Of a DNA stretch of 64,000 nt, positions 1-8,260 are shown in pieces (within the stretch, counting starts at the first letter, position 1; every line of letters starts with the position of its first letter). Below the pieces are notes generated by a model. That model saw nothing but the letters and a program-made list of their open reading frames with translations, searched no databases and was not told the DNA's origin. The position numbers and the translations under genes were made by a program. Origin of the DNA: Flexithrix dorotheae DSM 6795 (GTDB lineage Bacteria; Bacteroidota; Bacteroidia; Cytophagales; Flammeovirgaceae); NCBI RefSeq assembly GCF_000379765.1, contig NZ_KB903487.1, positions 248,001 to 312,000 of the forward strand, in the 5' to 3' direction.

Positions 1-1923
1 ACTCTGAAAGGAATTACCCTGCATGAGATTTATATTGAAGAAGAAGTTTCAAGTACTCAGCCCTTAAGTTTTTATAAAAAAGATCAGTTTGCGTCTGTTG
101 AGGATATTTTGGAAAGGACTTCAGGGGTAAGTTTAGTGCGGAGGGGAAATTATGCCATGGAACCTACTTTTAGGGGAATGTCTGGTGGGCAGGTAAATGT
201 GACGATTGATGGCATGCGAATGTTTGGAGCCTGCACCGACAAAATGGACCCTGTAACTTCCTATGTGGAACCGAATAATCTGAATAGTTTATCGCTGGAT
301 TTCCCCAATCTCCACGGTTCTTCCATTGGGGGAAATCTAAATCTGAAAATAAAAGAACCCATTTTTAATGCGGATAAATCCTGGTCGGGGATGGCTGGAG
401 TGGGTTATCACAGTGTTTCCAATGGAATGAATAGCCTGCTTTCACTGAATCATTCCAAAGGAAAATGGGCTTATAGAATCAATTCTGTCTACAGAAACCA
501 TGGAAATTTTACCGCTGACGGAGGGAAAAAAGTGGCATTTTCTCAATATGAAAAATTCAATTTATCATTCAGTGCCAAGTACAAACTGGCTACCTATGCA
601 TTGGTGAAAATTGATTTTTTAATGGACAACGCCTGGAATGTGGGTTATCCGGCTTTGCCTATGGATGTGGGGTTTGCCAAAGCCAGAATATTTGCGGTTG
701 CTCACCAAAAATTTTTTACCAATGGCTGGCTGGACAATATGGAAACCAAGCTTTATCTCAATTCCATTCGCCACAGCATGGACGATACCCAAAGACCAGA
801 TGTAGCCATGCACATGGATATGCCAGGCAAAAGTGATACTTATGGTTTTTACTGGAACGGGCAATTGAAAAAAATTGGGAAACATCAGCTTAGTGTAAAA
901 GTAGATGGCTATCAGAACCTTTCCAGAGCGGAAATGACCATGTATGCTCCCGGAGAAGATCCTATGTTTATGCTTACCTGGCCAGAGGTGAATCGTTCCG
1001 TATTGGGTTTATTTATTGCTGAGGTTATTGCGCTAAATAAAAAACTGGACCTGACCATAAATGCCAGAATTGAAGGAGCAAGTTCTAAGATTATAGATGA
1101 TTTTGGTAAAAAACAATTGGAGGTTTTTGGGTACGATACCGATAAAACATTTTATGAATTGCCCAAATCTTTGTCCTCAGACCTGAACTGGAAAATTGGT
1201 GAAAACTGGAATACAGGAATTTCCCTGGCTTATGCAGAAAGGTTACCAACTGTAAGTGAGCAGTTTGGTTTTTATTTATTCAATAGTCAGGATGGATATG
1301 ATTATATCGGAAACCCTGAATTGGCACTGGAGAAAGCCGGAAAACTGGAAGGTTCTTTTACCTATACTAAAGGATGGGGGAGTGTAACGGGAAAAGCTTT
1401 TTTCTATCAATTTGAAGATTATATTATGGGAATTGCCGATGAAACCCTTAGCCCGATGACCATTGGGGCAAATGGCGTAAAAATTTACCAGAATATTCCT
1501 TTTGCCACTTTATCCGGTTGGGAAATGCAGTTTCAGGCAAAGCCGGTGAGTTGGTTGAACATGAATTCTTCCTTTGCTTTTACTTATGGAAATGACCACA
1601 ATGGCAATCCGCTTCCTTTAATTCCCCCATTAAAAAATATTACTGCGCTTAAAATTGGGAACAAGAAATTTAAAATCCAGCCCGAAACCGAATGGGGACT
1701 GGCTCAAAATAGAATAGATGAAAATTTTGGTGAGGATAAAACACCTTCTTATATAGTATTTCACCTGAGAGGAACCTTTCAGTTGAAAAATCAAAAAAGT
1801 ACAACTACTATCAATGGAGGAATAGAAAATATTTTTGATCGAAATTATCATCAGCATTTGGATTGGGGGAATATTCCCAGACCAGGTAGAAATATTTACC
1901 TGAGTTTGAATTATAGTTTTTAA
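1..1923 (+). CDS. TonB-dependent outer-membrane receptor, NosA/OprC-like copper receptor (5' truncated)
   Basis: The reading frame is open from base 1, so the N-terminus (signal peptide, TonB box) lies outside the window. The first 120 residues look like a plug domain (SVEDILERTSGVSL; FRGMSGGQVNVTIDGMR), and the rest is a beta-barrel rich in aromatic strands ending in the C-terminal phenylalanine usual for outer-membrane barrels. A GACTDKM segment (Cys codon 232-234, Met codon 244-246) and an MHMDM segment (His codon 811-813) resemble the CxxxM and His/Met copper ligands of OprC/NosA receptors. The gene ends four bases before nosD, which supports a role in copper uptake for nitrous oxide reductase. 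The receptor class is clear. Copper as substrate is inferred from the motif and the nos context; a generic TonB receptor remains possible. Confidence 0.85.
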   Translation, partial: TLKGITLHEIYIEEEVSSTQPLSFYKKDQFASVEDILERTSGVSLVRRGNYAMEPTFRGMSGGQVNVTIDGMRMFGACTDKMDPVTSYVEPNNLNSLSLDFPNLHGSSIGGNLNLKIKEPIFNADKSWSGMAGVGYHSVSNGMNSLLSLNHSKGKWAYRINSVYRNHGNFTADGGKKVAFSQYEKFNLSFSAKYKLATYALVKIDFLMDNAWNVGYPALPMDVGFAKARIFAVAHQKFFTNGWLDNMETKLYLNSIRHSMDDTQRPDVAMHMDMPGKSDTYGFYWNGQLKKIGKHQLSVKVDGYQNLSRAEMTMYAPGEDPMFMLTWPEVNRSVLGLFIAEVIALNKKLDLTINARIEGASSKIIDDFGKKQLEVFGYDTDKTFYELPKSLSSDLNWKIGENWNTGISLAYAERLPTVSEQFGFYLFNSQDGYDYIGNPELALEKAGKLEGSFTYTKGWGSVTGKAFFYQFEDYIMGIADETLSPMTIGANGVKIYQNIPFATLSGWEMQFQAKPVSWLNMNSSFAFTYGNDHNGNPLPLIPPLKNITALKIGNKKFKIQPETEWGLAQNRIDENFGEDKTPSYIVFHLRGTFQLKNQKSTTTINGGIENIFDRNYHQHLDWGNIPRPGRNIYLSLNYSF

Positions 1924-1927
1924 GCGT

Positions 1928-3196
1928 ATGCACAGGCTCAATAAAATAAAAGTTCTGATCATTATTTGGGGAATGTTGATTTCCGGGAGTGCCTTTTCCC
2001 AGGATATCATTGTGGTTTGCCCTGACTGTAAAGTGAGTTCTATCAAACAAGCCATTGAAAAGGCGAAAAGTGGTGATGAGATTGTGGTGAAAAATGGCGT
2101 GTACAAAGAAACGGGAATCAGAATTGAAAAGAAATTGAGCATCTACGGAGAAAATTTTCCCGAAATTGACGGACAAAATCTCAATCAGGAAATTATTTCA
2201 GTGGCTCATGATAGTGTTACCATTTCCGGGTTTGTGGTTAAAAATGTGGGAGTGAGTTATATTGATGATTTGGCTGCAATAAAAGTCTATGAGCACAAAG
2301 GCTGTGTAATTGAAAATAATAAAATTCAGAATGCCTTTTTCGGAATTTATCTCAATCATTCCAATAATTGTGTGATCAGGAATAATGAAGTGATTGGAGA
2401 AGCTGTGGCGGAAATGTCATCGGGAAATGCGATTCATTTATGGTATGCCAGGGATATTTTAATTGAGGGAAATCTGGCGAAAAACCACAGAGATGGTATT
2501 TATCTTGAGTTTGTGGAGAATAGTAAAGTTTCTGATAATGTGAGTGAAGGAAACCTGCGTTACGGTTTGCATTTTATGTTTTCCAACCATAATACCTATA
2601 GCGGCAATACTTTCCAAAATAATGGGGCAGGAGTAGCGGTCATGTTTTCCCGGTTTATCACCATGACAAAAAACAAGTTTTACAAAAATTGGGGGACTTC
2701 TTCCTATGGACTATTGCTTAAGGAAATCTTTGATGGGGAAATCACCAATAATTATTTTGAGGAAAACACGGTGGGCATTTATGCGGAAGGCTCTAACCGG
2801 ATGAAAATTGAAAATAATGATTTTAAAAGCAATGGCTGGGCGATGAAAATTTTAGGCAGTTGTATGGACAATACTTTTACAGGGAATAATTTTTTCTTTA
2901 ACACATTTGATATCACCACCAATGCCAGAACTTTTGAATCGAATAAAATTTCCAGAAACTATTGGAGTGAATATACGGGCTATGATTTGGATAAAGATGG
3001 CATTGGGGATCAGCCTTATCGTCCTGTAAAAGTATTTTCATTTGTGATCACCAGAGTACCGGCTTCCATTATTTTACTCAGAAGTTTATTTATTGATATG
3101 TTAAATTTTGCCGAAAAAGTAATGCCGGTAATGACGCCCAGTACGCTTATGGACGAACAACCATTGATGAAACCGGCAGACAGGAGTGCATTTTAA
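1928..3196 (+). CDS. nosD: NosD, periplasmic beta-helix protein for nitrous oxide reductase maturation
   Basis: This 422-residue protein starts with a Sec signal peptide (hydrophobic core about residues 7-22, ending near AFSQ), followed by a long run of parallel beta-helix repeats rich in N-N-x pairs (for example GIYLNHSNNCVIRNN). The C-terminal segment MLNFAEKVMPVMTPSTLMDE is characteristic of NosD. In known systems NosD works with the NosFY ABC transporter to deliver sulfur or copper components for assembly of the copper centres of NosZ in the periplasm. It lies four bases after the copper-type receptor and fifteen before nosF, so one operon is likely. nosZ and nosL are not in the window and may be upstream. 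Confidence 0.92.
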   Translation: MHRLNKIKVLIIIWGMLISGSAFSQDIIVVCPDCKVSSIKQAIEKAKSGDEIVVKNGVYKETGIRIEKKLSIYGENFPEIDGQNLNQEIISVAHDSVTISGFVVKNVGVSYIDDLAAIKVYEHKGCVIENNKIQNAFFGIYLNHSNNCVIRNNEVIGEAVAEMSSGNAIHLWYARDILIEGNLAKNHRDGIYLEFVENSKVSDNVSEGNLRYGLHFMFSNHNTYSGNTFQNNGAGVAVMFSRFITMTKNKFYKNWGTSSYGLLLKEIFDGEITNNYFEENTVGIYAEGSNRMKIENNDFKSNGWAMKILGSCMDNTFTGNNFFFNTFDITTNARTFESNKISRNYWSEYTGYDLDKDGIGDQPYRPVKVFSFVITRVPASIILLRSLFIDMLNFAEKVMPVMTPSTLMDEQPLMKPADRSAF

Positions 3197-3211
3197 GATA
3201 AAATTTTTGCT

Positions 3212-3913
3212 ATGATTCAAATTAATAATTTACATAAGTCATTTGGTAAGCTCGATGTTTTAAGAGGGCTTGAACTTACCATTGATTCAGGGAAAACCGT
3301 AGCGATTCTTGGTCCGAATGGATCAGGGAAAACGACCATGATCAAAAGTATTTTGGGTTTGGTAATACCCCAAAAAGGAGAGATTCTGGTGAATGGAAAT
3401 TCGGTTAAAAACAATTGGACTTACAGGGAAGAAATCAGTTATTTACCACAAATTGCCCGATTTCCCGAAAACCTGAAAGTAAAAGAACTGATAAAAATGG
3501 TTCAGGATTTAAGGAAAACACTATCAGATCCTGAACCCTTAATTAGCCTGTTTGGACTAGAAAAATTTCTGGATAAATCGCTCAGAACACTTTCTGGAGG
3601 TACACGGCAAAAAGTAAATGTGGTATTGGCATTTATGTTCGATAGTCCCATTATTATCATGGATGAGCCTACGGTGGGTTTGGATCCCATCGCCATGATC
3701 AAACTCAAAAAATTAATAAAAGAAGAACAGGCAAAAGGCAAAACCATTCTGATTACCACACACATTATGAGTGTGGTGGAAGAACTGGTAGAGGAAATCA
3801 TTTACATATTGGAAGGAAAAATCTATTTCCGAAAAAGTCTGGCAGAACTAAATGGAACTGTGAAAAAGATTGGTCTAGAGGGCGTAATCGCAGAAATTCT
3901 GGAAGAAGTTTAA
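3212..3913 (+). CDS. nosF: NosF, ABC transporter ATP-binding protein
   Basis: This 233-residue ABC ATPase has a Walker A motif GPNGSGKT (residues 34-41), an LSGG signature (127-130), Walker B IIIMDEP with D151/E152, and an H-loop in ITTHIMS. The size and compact form match NosF. It would energise NosY in the inner membrane for maturation of nitrous oxide reductase together with NosD. Spacing to nosD is 15 bases and to nosY 27 bases, on the same strand, which indicates co-transcription. The name rests mainly on the nosD-F-Y order, because the ATPase alone resembles many type-2 exporters. Confidence 0.92.
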   Translation: MIQINNLHKSFGKLDVLRGLELTIDSGKTVAILGPNGSGKTTMIKSILGLVIPQKGEILVNGNSVKNNWTYREEISYLPQIARFPENLKVKELIKMVQDLRKTLSDPEPLISLFGLEKFLDKSLRTLSGGTRQKVNVVLAFMFDSPIIIMDEPTVGLDPIAMIKLKKLIKEEQAKGKTILITTHIMSVVEELVEEIIYILEGKIYFRKSLAELNGTVKKIGLEGVIAEILEEV

Positions 3914-3940
3914 ATCAATTCATTTAAAAAAAATGAACTC

Positions 3941-4723
3941 ATGATAAAGATATTAAAATACAGCATTTATGATCTGGGACGAAGTCATTGGACCTTCATC
4001 TATTTCGGTTTTTACCTTTTAATTGCAGGCACACTCTTGTTTTTGGGTGGAGATGTTTTGAAGGCAATTATCAGTTTAATGAATATTATTTTAATACTGA
4101 TTCCCCTCATCAGCACCATATTCGGGATTATGTACTTTTATAATTCCCGTGATTTTATAGAACTATTGGTAGCCCAGCCAGTAAAACGATCTTCTATTTT
4201 TTTAGGGCAATACCTGGGCTTGTCTCTGGCACTTTCTGTAAGTTTTTTGCTTGGGATGGGTATTCCATTTTTATTTTATGGTTTAAAAGATTCCGGGCAA
4301 TTTATGAACTTCCTTTCTTTGATACTCACAGGTTCTTTTCTCACCTTTATATTCACTGCAGTAGCCTTTTTAATTGGTCTTTTCAATGAAAATAAGATTA
4401 AAGGGTTTGGGTTGGCAATTCTGTTCTGGCTGTTCATGGCGGTAATTTATGATGGCTTATTTCTGCTTTCCCTTCTTATGCTGGAAGCCTATCCTATAGA
4501 AAAACTGGCTTTAGGCATGACAGTTTTTAATCCAATAGATTTGTCCAGAATCTTTATCATGCTGAAGCTGGATATTTCTGCTTTAATGGGCTATACCGGA
4601 GCAATTTTTCAGGACTTTTTTGGAACAGCCACTGGATTGACTATTACCATTCTTGCCTTGGGATTATGGGTTTTTATTCCGGTTTACGGACTGAAATTGA
4701 AAGGAAATGCTAAGGACTTCTGA
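3941..4723 (+). CDS. nosY: NosY, ABC transporter permease for nitrous oxide reductase maturation
   Basis: This 260-residue integral membrane protein has about six hydrophobic segments (roughly residues 18-37, 40-65, 88-110, 120-146, 152-180 and 230-252). It resembles ABC-2 type permeases of the NosY group, and a cytoplasmic segment after the second helix (SRDFIELLVAQPVKRSSIFLGQ) matches the usual NosY pattern. It is the membrane partner of NosF and completes the nosDFY set. The next gene starts about 100 bases later after a separate regulatory site, so the nos transcript probably ends near here. Confidence 0.9.
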   Translation: MIKILKYSIYDLGRSHWTFIYFGFYLLIAGTLLFLGGDVLKAIISLMNIILILIPLISTIFGIMYFYNSRDFIELLVAQPVKRSSIFLGQYLGLSLALSVSFLLGMGIPFLFYGLKDSGQFMNFLSLILTGSFLTFIFTAVAFLIGLFNENKIKGFGLAILFWLFMAVIYDGLFLLSLLMLEAYPIEKLALGMTVFNPIDLSRIFIMLKLDISALMGYTGAIFQDFFGTATGLTITILALGLWVFIPVYGLKLKGNAKDF

Positions 4724-4747
4724 AGTTTAATTAAAATTTCACTAGCC

Positions 4748-4765
4748 TTATGATTTGGATCATAA
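4748..4765 (+). promoter_or_regulatory. FNR/CRP-type operator upstream of the cupin gene
   Basis: A perfect inverted repeat TTATGAT-N4-ATCATAA has the spacing of an FNR/CRP-family dimer site (consensus form TTGAT-N4-ATCAA). Its centre is 4756.5. A Bacteroidota -7 element is at 4786-4793, so the predicted transcript start (about 4797) would place the operator near -41, the usual position for class II activation. Binding by a nitric-oxide- or oxygen-sensing regulator is inferred from the neighbouring nos, NnrS-like and haemoglobin genes. Confidence 0.6.
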
Positions 4766-4785
4766 ACTAAGGTGTGGTTGCTATT

Positions 4786-4793
4786 TATTTTTG
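4786..4793 (+). promoter_or_regulatory. Predicted -7 promoter element for the cupin gene
   Basis: The sequence TATTTTTG matches the Bacteroidota -7 consensus TAnnTTTG and lies 34 bases before the ATG at 4828. No clear TTTG -33 element is present; the expected place is occupied by the operator at 4748-4765, as in activator-dependent promoters. Confidence 0.45.
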
Positions 4794-4827
4794 TTCTAAA
4801 TAATTATTGAATAAAACTAAAAAGCAC

Positions 4828-5154
4828 ATGGAGTCTACAATCGAAAAAAGCAAAATCCAGAACTTTCTAAATGACATTACCTACATAGAAGAAGGCATTG
4901 GCAGCAAAAAAATTCTGAAAGCCGGAAATGGAAATATTACCCTTTTTGCTTTTGATAAGGAACAGTTTTTAAGTGAACACACTGCGCCATTCGATGCTCT
5001 TATTCAGGTACTGGAAGGGGAGGCTATTATTTCCATAGCAGGAGAGCCCTATCATTTAAAAACCGGAGATTCCATTATCCTTCCAGCCAAAATTCCACAT
5101 GCGGTAAATGCTCCGGAAAAGTTTAAAATGCTTTTAACCATGATAAAAAACTGA
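4828..5154 (+). CDS. Small single-domain cupin protein
   Basis: This 108-residue protein has a cupin fold signature: APFDALIQVLEGEAIISIAGEPYHLKTGDSIILPAKIPHAV, with a first motif that keeps EH, a G-rich turn and a second PxxxPH motif. Conserved His and Glu positions fit binding of one metal ion. I chose the ATG at 4828 rather than the in-frame TTG at 4807. The gene follows nosY, is preceded by an FNR-like operator, and is 29 bases before an NnrS-like gene, so it may belong to a nitrosative or low-oxygen stress set. The exact substrate or role cannot be read from the sequence. Confidence 0.8.
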   Translation: MESTIEKSKIQNFLNDITYIEEGIGSKKILKAGNGNITLFAFDKEQFLSEHTAPFDALIQVLEGEAIISIAGEPYHLKTGDSIILPAKIPHAVNAPEKFKMLLTMIKN

Positions 5155-5183
5155 TTCATTTAGCACTTTAAATCGCTCCTTCA

Positions 5184-6257
5184 ATGATTAAGAAACCTAT
5201 CATATTTGTAATGCCTTTAGTACTGATTTCTTTGGTGATTGGAATTATTACTGGCTGGGTGAGAATAGGTTGGCAAATTCCCGTTCCCGGTATTGCAGAG
5301 CATGGTGCCATGATGGTAGGTAGTTTTCTGGGAACGGTAATCTGTGTGGAAAGGGCGGTAACTTTTAAAAACAAACTTTACCTTATCATTCCCTTTCTGA
5401 ATGGATTGAGTTTAGTTTTTTTGCTCCGTGGGGAAACCTATATCGCCTATAGTTTATTAGTTGTTGGTAGCCTGGGATTATGTTTGCTTTATACACAAAT
5501 CATTAAAAAATCACCGGAAATTTACCAATATGTGATGCTGGCTGGGGCAGTCTGCTGGTTGGTCGGTAATTTATTTTTAGTGAATAAAGCGCTTTACCCT
5601 TTTGCCGTTCCCTGGTGGATTGCTTTTCTTTTACTCACCATTTGTGGAGAAAGGTTAGAGTTGAGTAAATTTTTGCCAGTTCCCAATCATCAGAAATATT
5701 TATTCCTTGGTTTTCTGGGCTTATTTATTTTAGGCTGTGTATTGCCCTGGCATGGCACAGGGCGATATTTAGGAGGGATTTCTTTAGGATTAGCCGCTCT
5801 TTGGTTACTTCAGTACGATATGGCAATGAAAGCGGTAAAAAAGCCGGGACTCCACCGCTATTCAGGAGCATTATTAATTTCAGGATATTTCTGGTTATTG
5901 ATAAGTGGCGTGTTCCTGTGTAGTGTTTCACTTACCAATCCATTTTTGTACGATGCTTTTTTACACGCCTTTTTCCTTGGCTTCGTGATTTCCATGGTAT
6001 TTGCCCACGGTCCTATTATTTTGCCGGGAGTGCTGGGATTTCCTTTTAAGCCATTTCATAACATTCTGGTAGTTTATGGTGTAGTTTTGCAATTATCCAT
6101 AATCACAAGAGTACTGGCGGATTTTATGGGTTCTCCCGTACTCAGGCAGTGGTCGGGTATAGTAAATGGTATTGTTATTCTGGCATTTTTTATTACCATG
6201 CCGGTTTTAATGAAAAGGGAAATTGGGAAGCAAAAGCGGGTATTGGTAAAGCAATAG
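5184..6257 (+). CDS. NnrS-like multi-pass membrane protein
   Basis: This 357-residue protein is almost entirely hydrophobic, with about ten to twelve predicted membrane segments. Conserved-looking histidines lie in or near helices: EHGAMM near residue 35, and HAFFLGFVISMVFAHGPIILPG about residues 262-283. The pattern recalls the NnrS family, membrane haem and copper proteins associated with denitrification and nitric oxide stress. It is not a textbook NnrS, so I treat it as a related uncharacterised membrane protein. It lies between an FNR-controlled cupin and a truncated haemoglobin, which fits a nitrogen-oxide role. Confidence 0.6.
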   Translation: MIKKPIIFVMPLVLISLVIGIITGWVRIGWQIPVPGIAEHGAMMVGSFLGTVICVERAVTFKNKLYLIIPFLNGLSLVFLLRGETYIAYSLLVVGSLGLCLLYTQIIKKSPEIYQYVMLAGAVCWLVGNLFLVNKALYPFAVPWWIAFLLLTICGERLELSKFLPVPNHQKYLFLGFLGLFILGCVLPWHGTGRYLGGISLGLAALWLLQYDMAMKAVKKPGLHRYSGALLISGYFWLLISGVFLCSVSLTNPFLYDAFLHAFFLGFVISMVFAHGPIILPGVLGFPFKPFHNILVVYGVVLQLSIITRVLADFMGSPVLRQWSGIVNGIVILAFFITMPVLMKREIGKQKRVLVKQ

Positions 6258-6391
6258 AAAAAAGATTCAATTTAATTTCGATTAATAAGTGGTTAGACAG
6301 AAATAACTAATATATAATTTGCCATTAAAGATTGATATTGAGATGTTGTTACTCAATATTAAAAAAGTACTGGTACTTAAATCATTCTAAA

Positions 6392-6757
6392 ATGACTGAC
6401 ATCACCACAGATACAGATATAAAAACAATGGTCAATAATTTCTATCTTAAAGTTAGAAAAGATGAATTATTAGGACCTGTATTCAATAGTAAAATCCAAA
6501 ACTGGGATGAGCATCTGCCCACCATGTACAAGTTTTGGGAGACTTTGATGTTTGGAAAAGCCAGTTATAAAGGCAGGCCTTTTCCAAAACACCTTCCACT
6601 GGATATCAATGGAACTCATTTTGCACAATGGATTGCCCTTTTTTGTGAAACTGTGGATGAAAATTTTAAGGGAGAAAAAGCTGAAGAAGCCAAAATGCGG
6701 GCAAGGAGTATTGCCAAGGTTTTCCAATTTAAAATGGAAACTATAAAAGGGGTTTAG
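6392..6757 (+). CDS. Group III truncated haemoglobin
   Basis: This 121-residue globin has family landmarks including FYLKVRKDELLGPVF near the N-terminus, W-DEHLPTMYKFWETLMFG in the middle, and GRPFPKHLPLDI containing the likely proximal His. The length fits group III truncated globins. I chose the ATG at 6392 because an upstream TTG extension (from 6332) adds 20 residues that do not look like globin. Group III globins bind oxygen or nitric oxide and often accompany respiratory or nitrosative stress genes, which agrees with the nos and NnrS-like genes just upstream. The protein is expected to be cytoplasmic. Confidence 0.88.
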   Translation: MTDITTDTDIKTMVNNFYLKVRKDELLGPVFNSKIQNWDEHLPTMYKFWETLMFGKASYKGRPFPKHLPLDINGTHFAQWIALFCETVDENFKGEKAEEAKMRARSIAKVFQFKMETIKGV

Positions 6758-6889
6758 CTTATAATTCAGATAAGTGAGAATCGACAGGGCCTTTCAAACG
6801 AGAAGACCCTGCCCGGAAAAGAATTTAAAGCTGATATGGCATATTTGTAACAGGTGGTATTTTTCCCTATCTTTTATAAAAAAGTGAAA

Positions 6890-8053
6890 ATGCCGCCTGA
6901 TATTAACCCATCTCTCGATACCTGGACCACTATTTTCCTATTTGCTTCCATTCAGGGCTTTTTTCTGTGTTTTATGCTTTTTACCCTCAAAAGGGGAAAT
7001 CGTAAGGCGAATTTGTTTTTGGGGAGTTTTGTTTTCCTATTTGCGCTCACACTATTGGAATATGTGGCTTTTTGGACTAAGTATCAGTTTAGTTTTCCCC
7101 ATATTATCAATATTACTGCGGGTTTTCCCTTTCTTTTTGGGCCACTTTTATTTTTCTATTTCCAATCAACATTTGGAGAGGAAAAACCGGAGTATCCAAA
7201 AAGCTCCATTCATTTTGTGCCATTTATTTTATACACCTTATTTTTTCTTCCCTTTTACTTCAAATCGGGTGAAGAGAAAATTTTGGTGGTAACTCAGGAA
7301 AAACCCACCTTTTGGTATTTTGCCTTTCTTCCATTTTTGAAAACGATTCACATGATGGTGTATATGTTTTTATTGGCAAAAGTGCTGAAGGCTAAAAAAT
7401 TTGGTAAAGAGAATCGGCTTATAAATAAATGGGCTCAGATTTTAATGACCTCTTTCGGAATATTCATTTTTAGTTATGCTTCCTATTTTGTGTTGGTACA
7501 ATTTCCATTTTTTAAAGTGGAATATGACTATTTCATTTCCATTACGATGAGCCTGTCCATATTTATGATTGGGTATATGGGTTTTCAGCAACCTAAAATA
7601 TTTGATCAGGTAATGGAATCTCAAAAAACTGAACAAGAAAAGTATAAAAAATCAACATTGACTCTAAGTGCCTCGAATGAGATTATTAAAAAACTTGAAA
7701 GAATAATTGAAGAAGAGGAGGTTTTTCTGGATGGAGACCTGAACCTGAAAAAACTTGCGGAAAAAACAGGGGTCTCTTCCCATCAGCTATCTCAGGTGAT
7801 TAACCAGAAAACCGGATTAAATTTTACCGAATTTATAAATAAAAATAGGGTGAATTATGCGATAAATCTTTTTGATCATCAACTTTATAAGGGAGCGAAA
7901 TTGATTGATATCGCTTACGCTTCGGGTTTTAACAATAAAGTGACATTTTATAATTCATTTAAAAAAAATACGGGATATTCTCCTAAAAAATACAGGGAAA
8001 AGCTATTGTGGGAAAATTTTAAAAACGAAAAAGAACAAGGGCAAAAATTCTAA
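6890..8053 (+). CDS. Membrane-anchored AraC-family transcriptional regulator
   Basis: This 387-residue protein has about seven N-terminal membrane segments (residues 15-235), followed by a cytoplasmic AraC/XylS DNA-binding domain (about 275-370: LKKLAEKTGVSSHQLSQVIN for the first helix-turn-helix and IDIAYASGFNNKVTFYNSFKK for the second). This arrangement is common in Bacteroidota. The ATG at 6890 was preferred to an upstream GTG at 6854. It may sense a membrane or envelope signal and control nearby genes; its ligand and targets are unknown. The gap to the haemoglobin gene is 132 bases with no obvious terminator. Confidence 0.88.
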   Translation: MPPDINPSLDTWTTIFLFASIQGFFLCFMLFTLKRGNRKANLFLGSFVFLFALTLLEYVAFWTKYQFSFPHIINITAGFPFLFGPLLFFYFQSTFGEEKPEYPKSSIHFVPFILYTLFFLPFYFKSGEEKILVVTQEKPTFWYFAFLPFLKTIHMMVYMFLLAKVLKAKKFGKENRLINKWAQILMTSFGIFIFSYASYFVLVQFPFFKVEYDYFISITMSLSIFMIGYMGFQQPKIFDQVMESQKTEQEKYKKSTLTLSASNEIIKKLERIIEEEEVFLDGDLNLKKLAEKTGVSSHQLSQVINQKTGLNFTEFINKNRVNYAINLFDHQLYKGAKLIDIAYASGFNNKVTFYNSFKKNTGYSPKKYREKLLWENFKNEKEQGQKF

Positions 8054-8260
8054 AAAATTATATCCCTAAAAAAATTGATAAATAAAGGCCATCCGTAAAT
8101 TTTTGTTAGTTTTGCTTCACAATTCCTTAATGCCACAGTAACTCGCTTTTATCAATTATAGCGAATCGTTTTGGGTATGCAAGGATAAACTTTGTACGTA
8201 TTTGAATTTGATGAGGCAAACAACTTACAAATACACTAAACCAACTTCTTTTTAGTATAA

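Noticed and set aside
1630-2142. 170-codon minus-strand ORF opposite the receptor and nosD
   Set aside because: Lies wholly antisense to two well-supported genes and has no family resemblance; a shadow frame.
6272-6285. TTAAT-N4-ATTAA inverted repeat upstream of the truncated haemoglobin gene
   Set aside because: Half-sites are short and AT-only; in this sequence composition it may occur by chance, so I did not call it a second FNR site.
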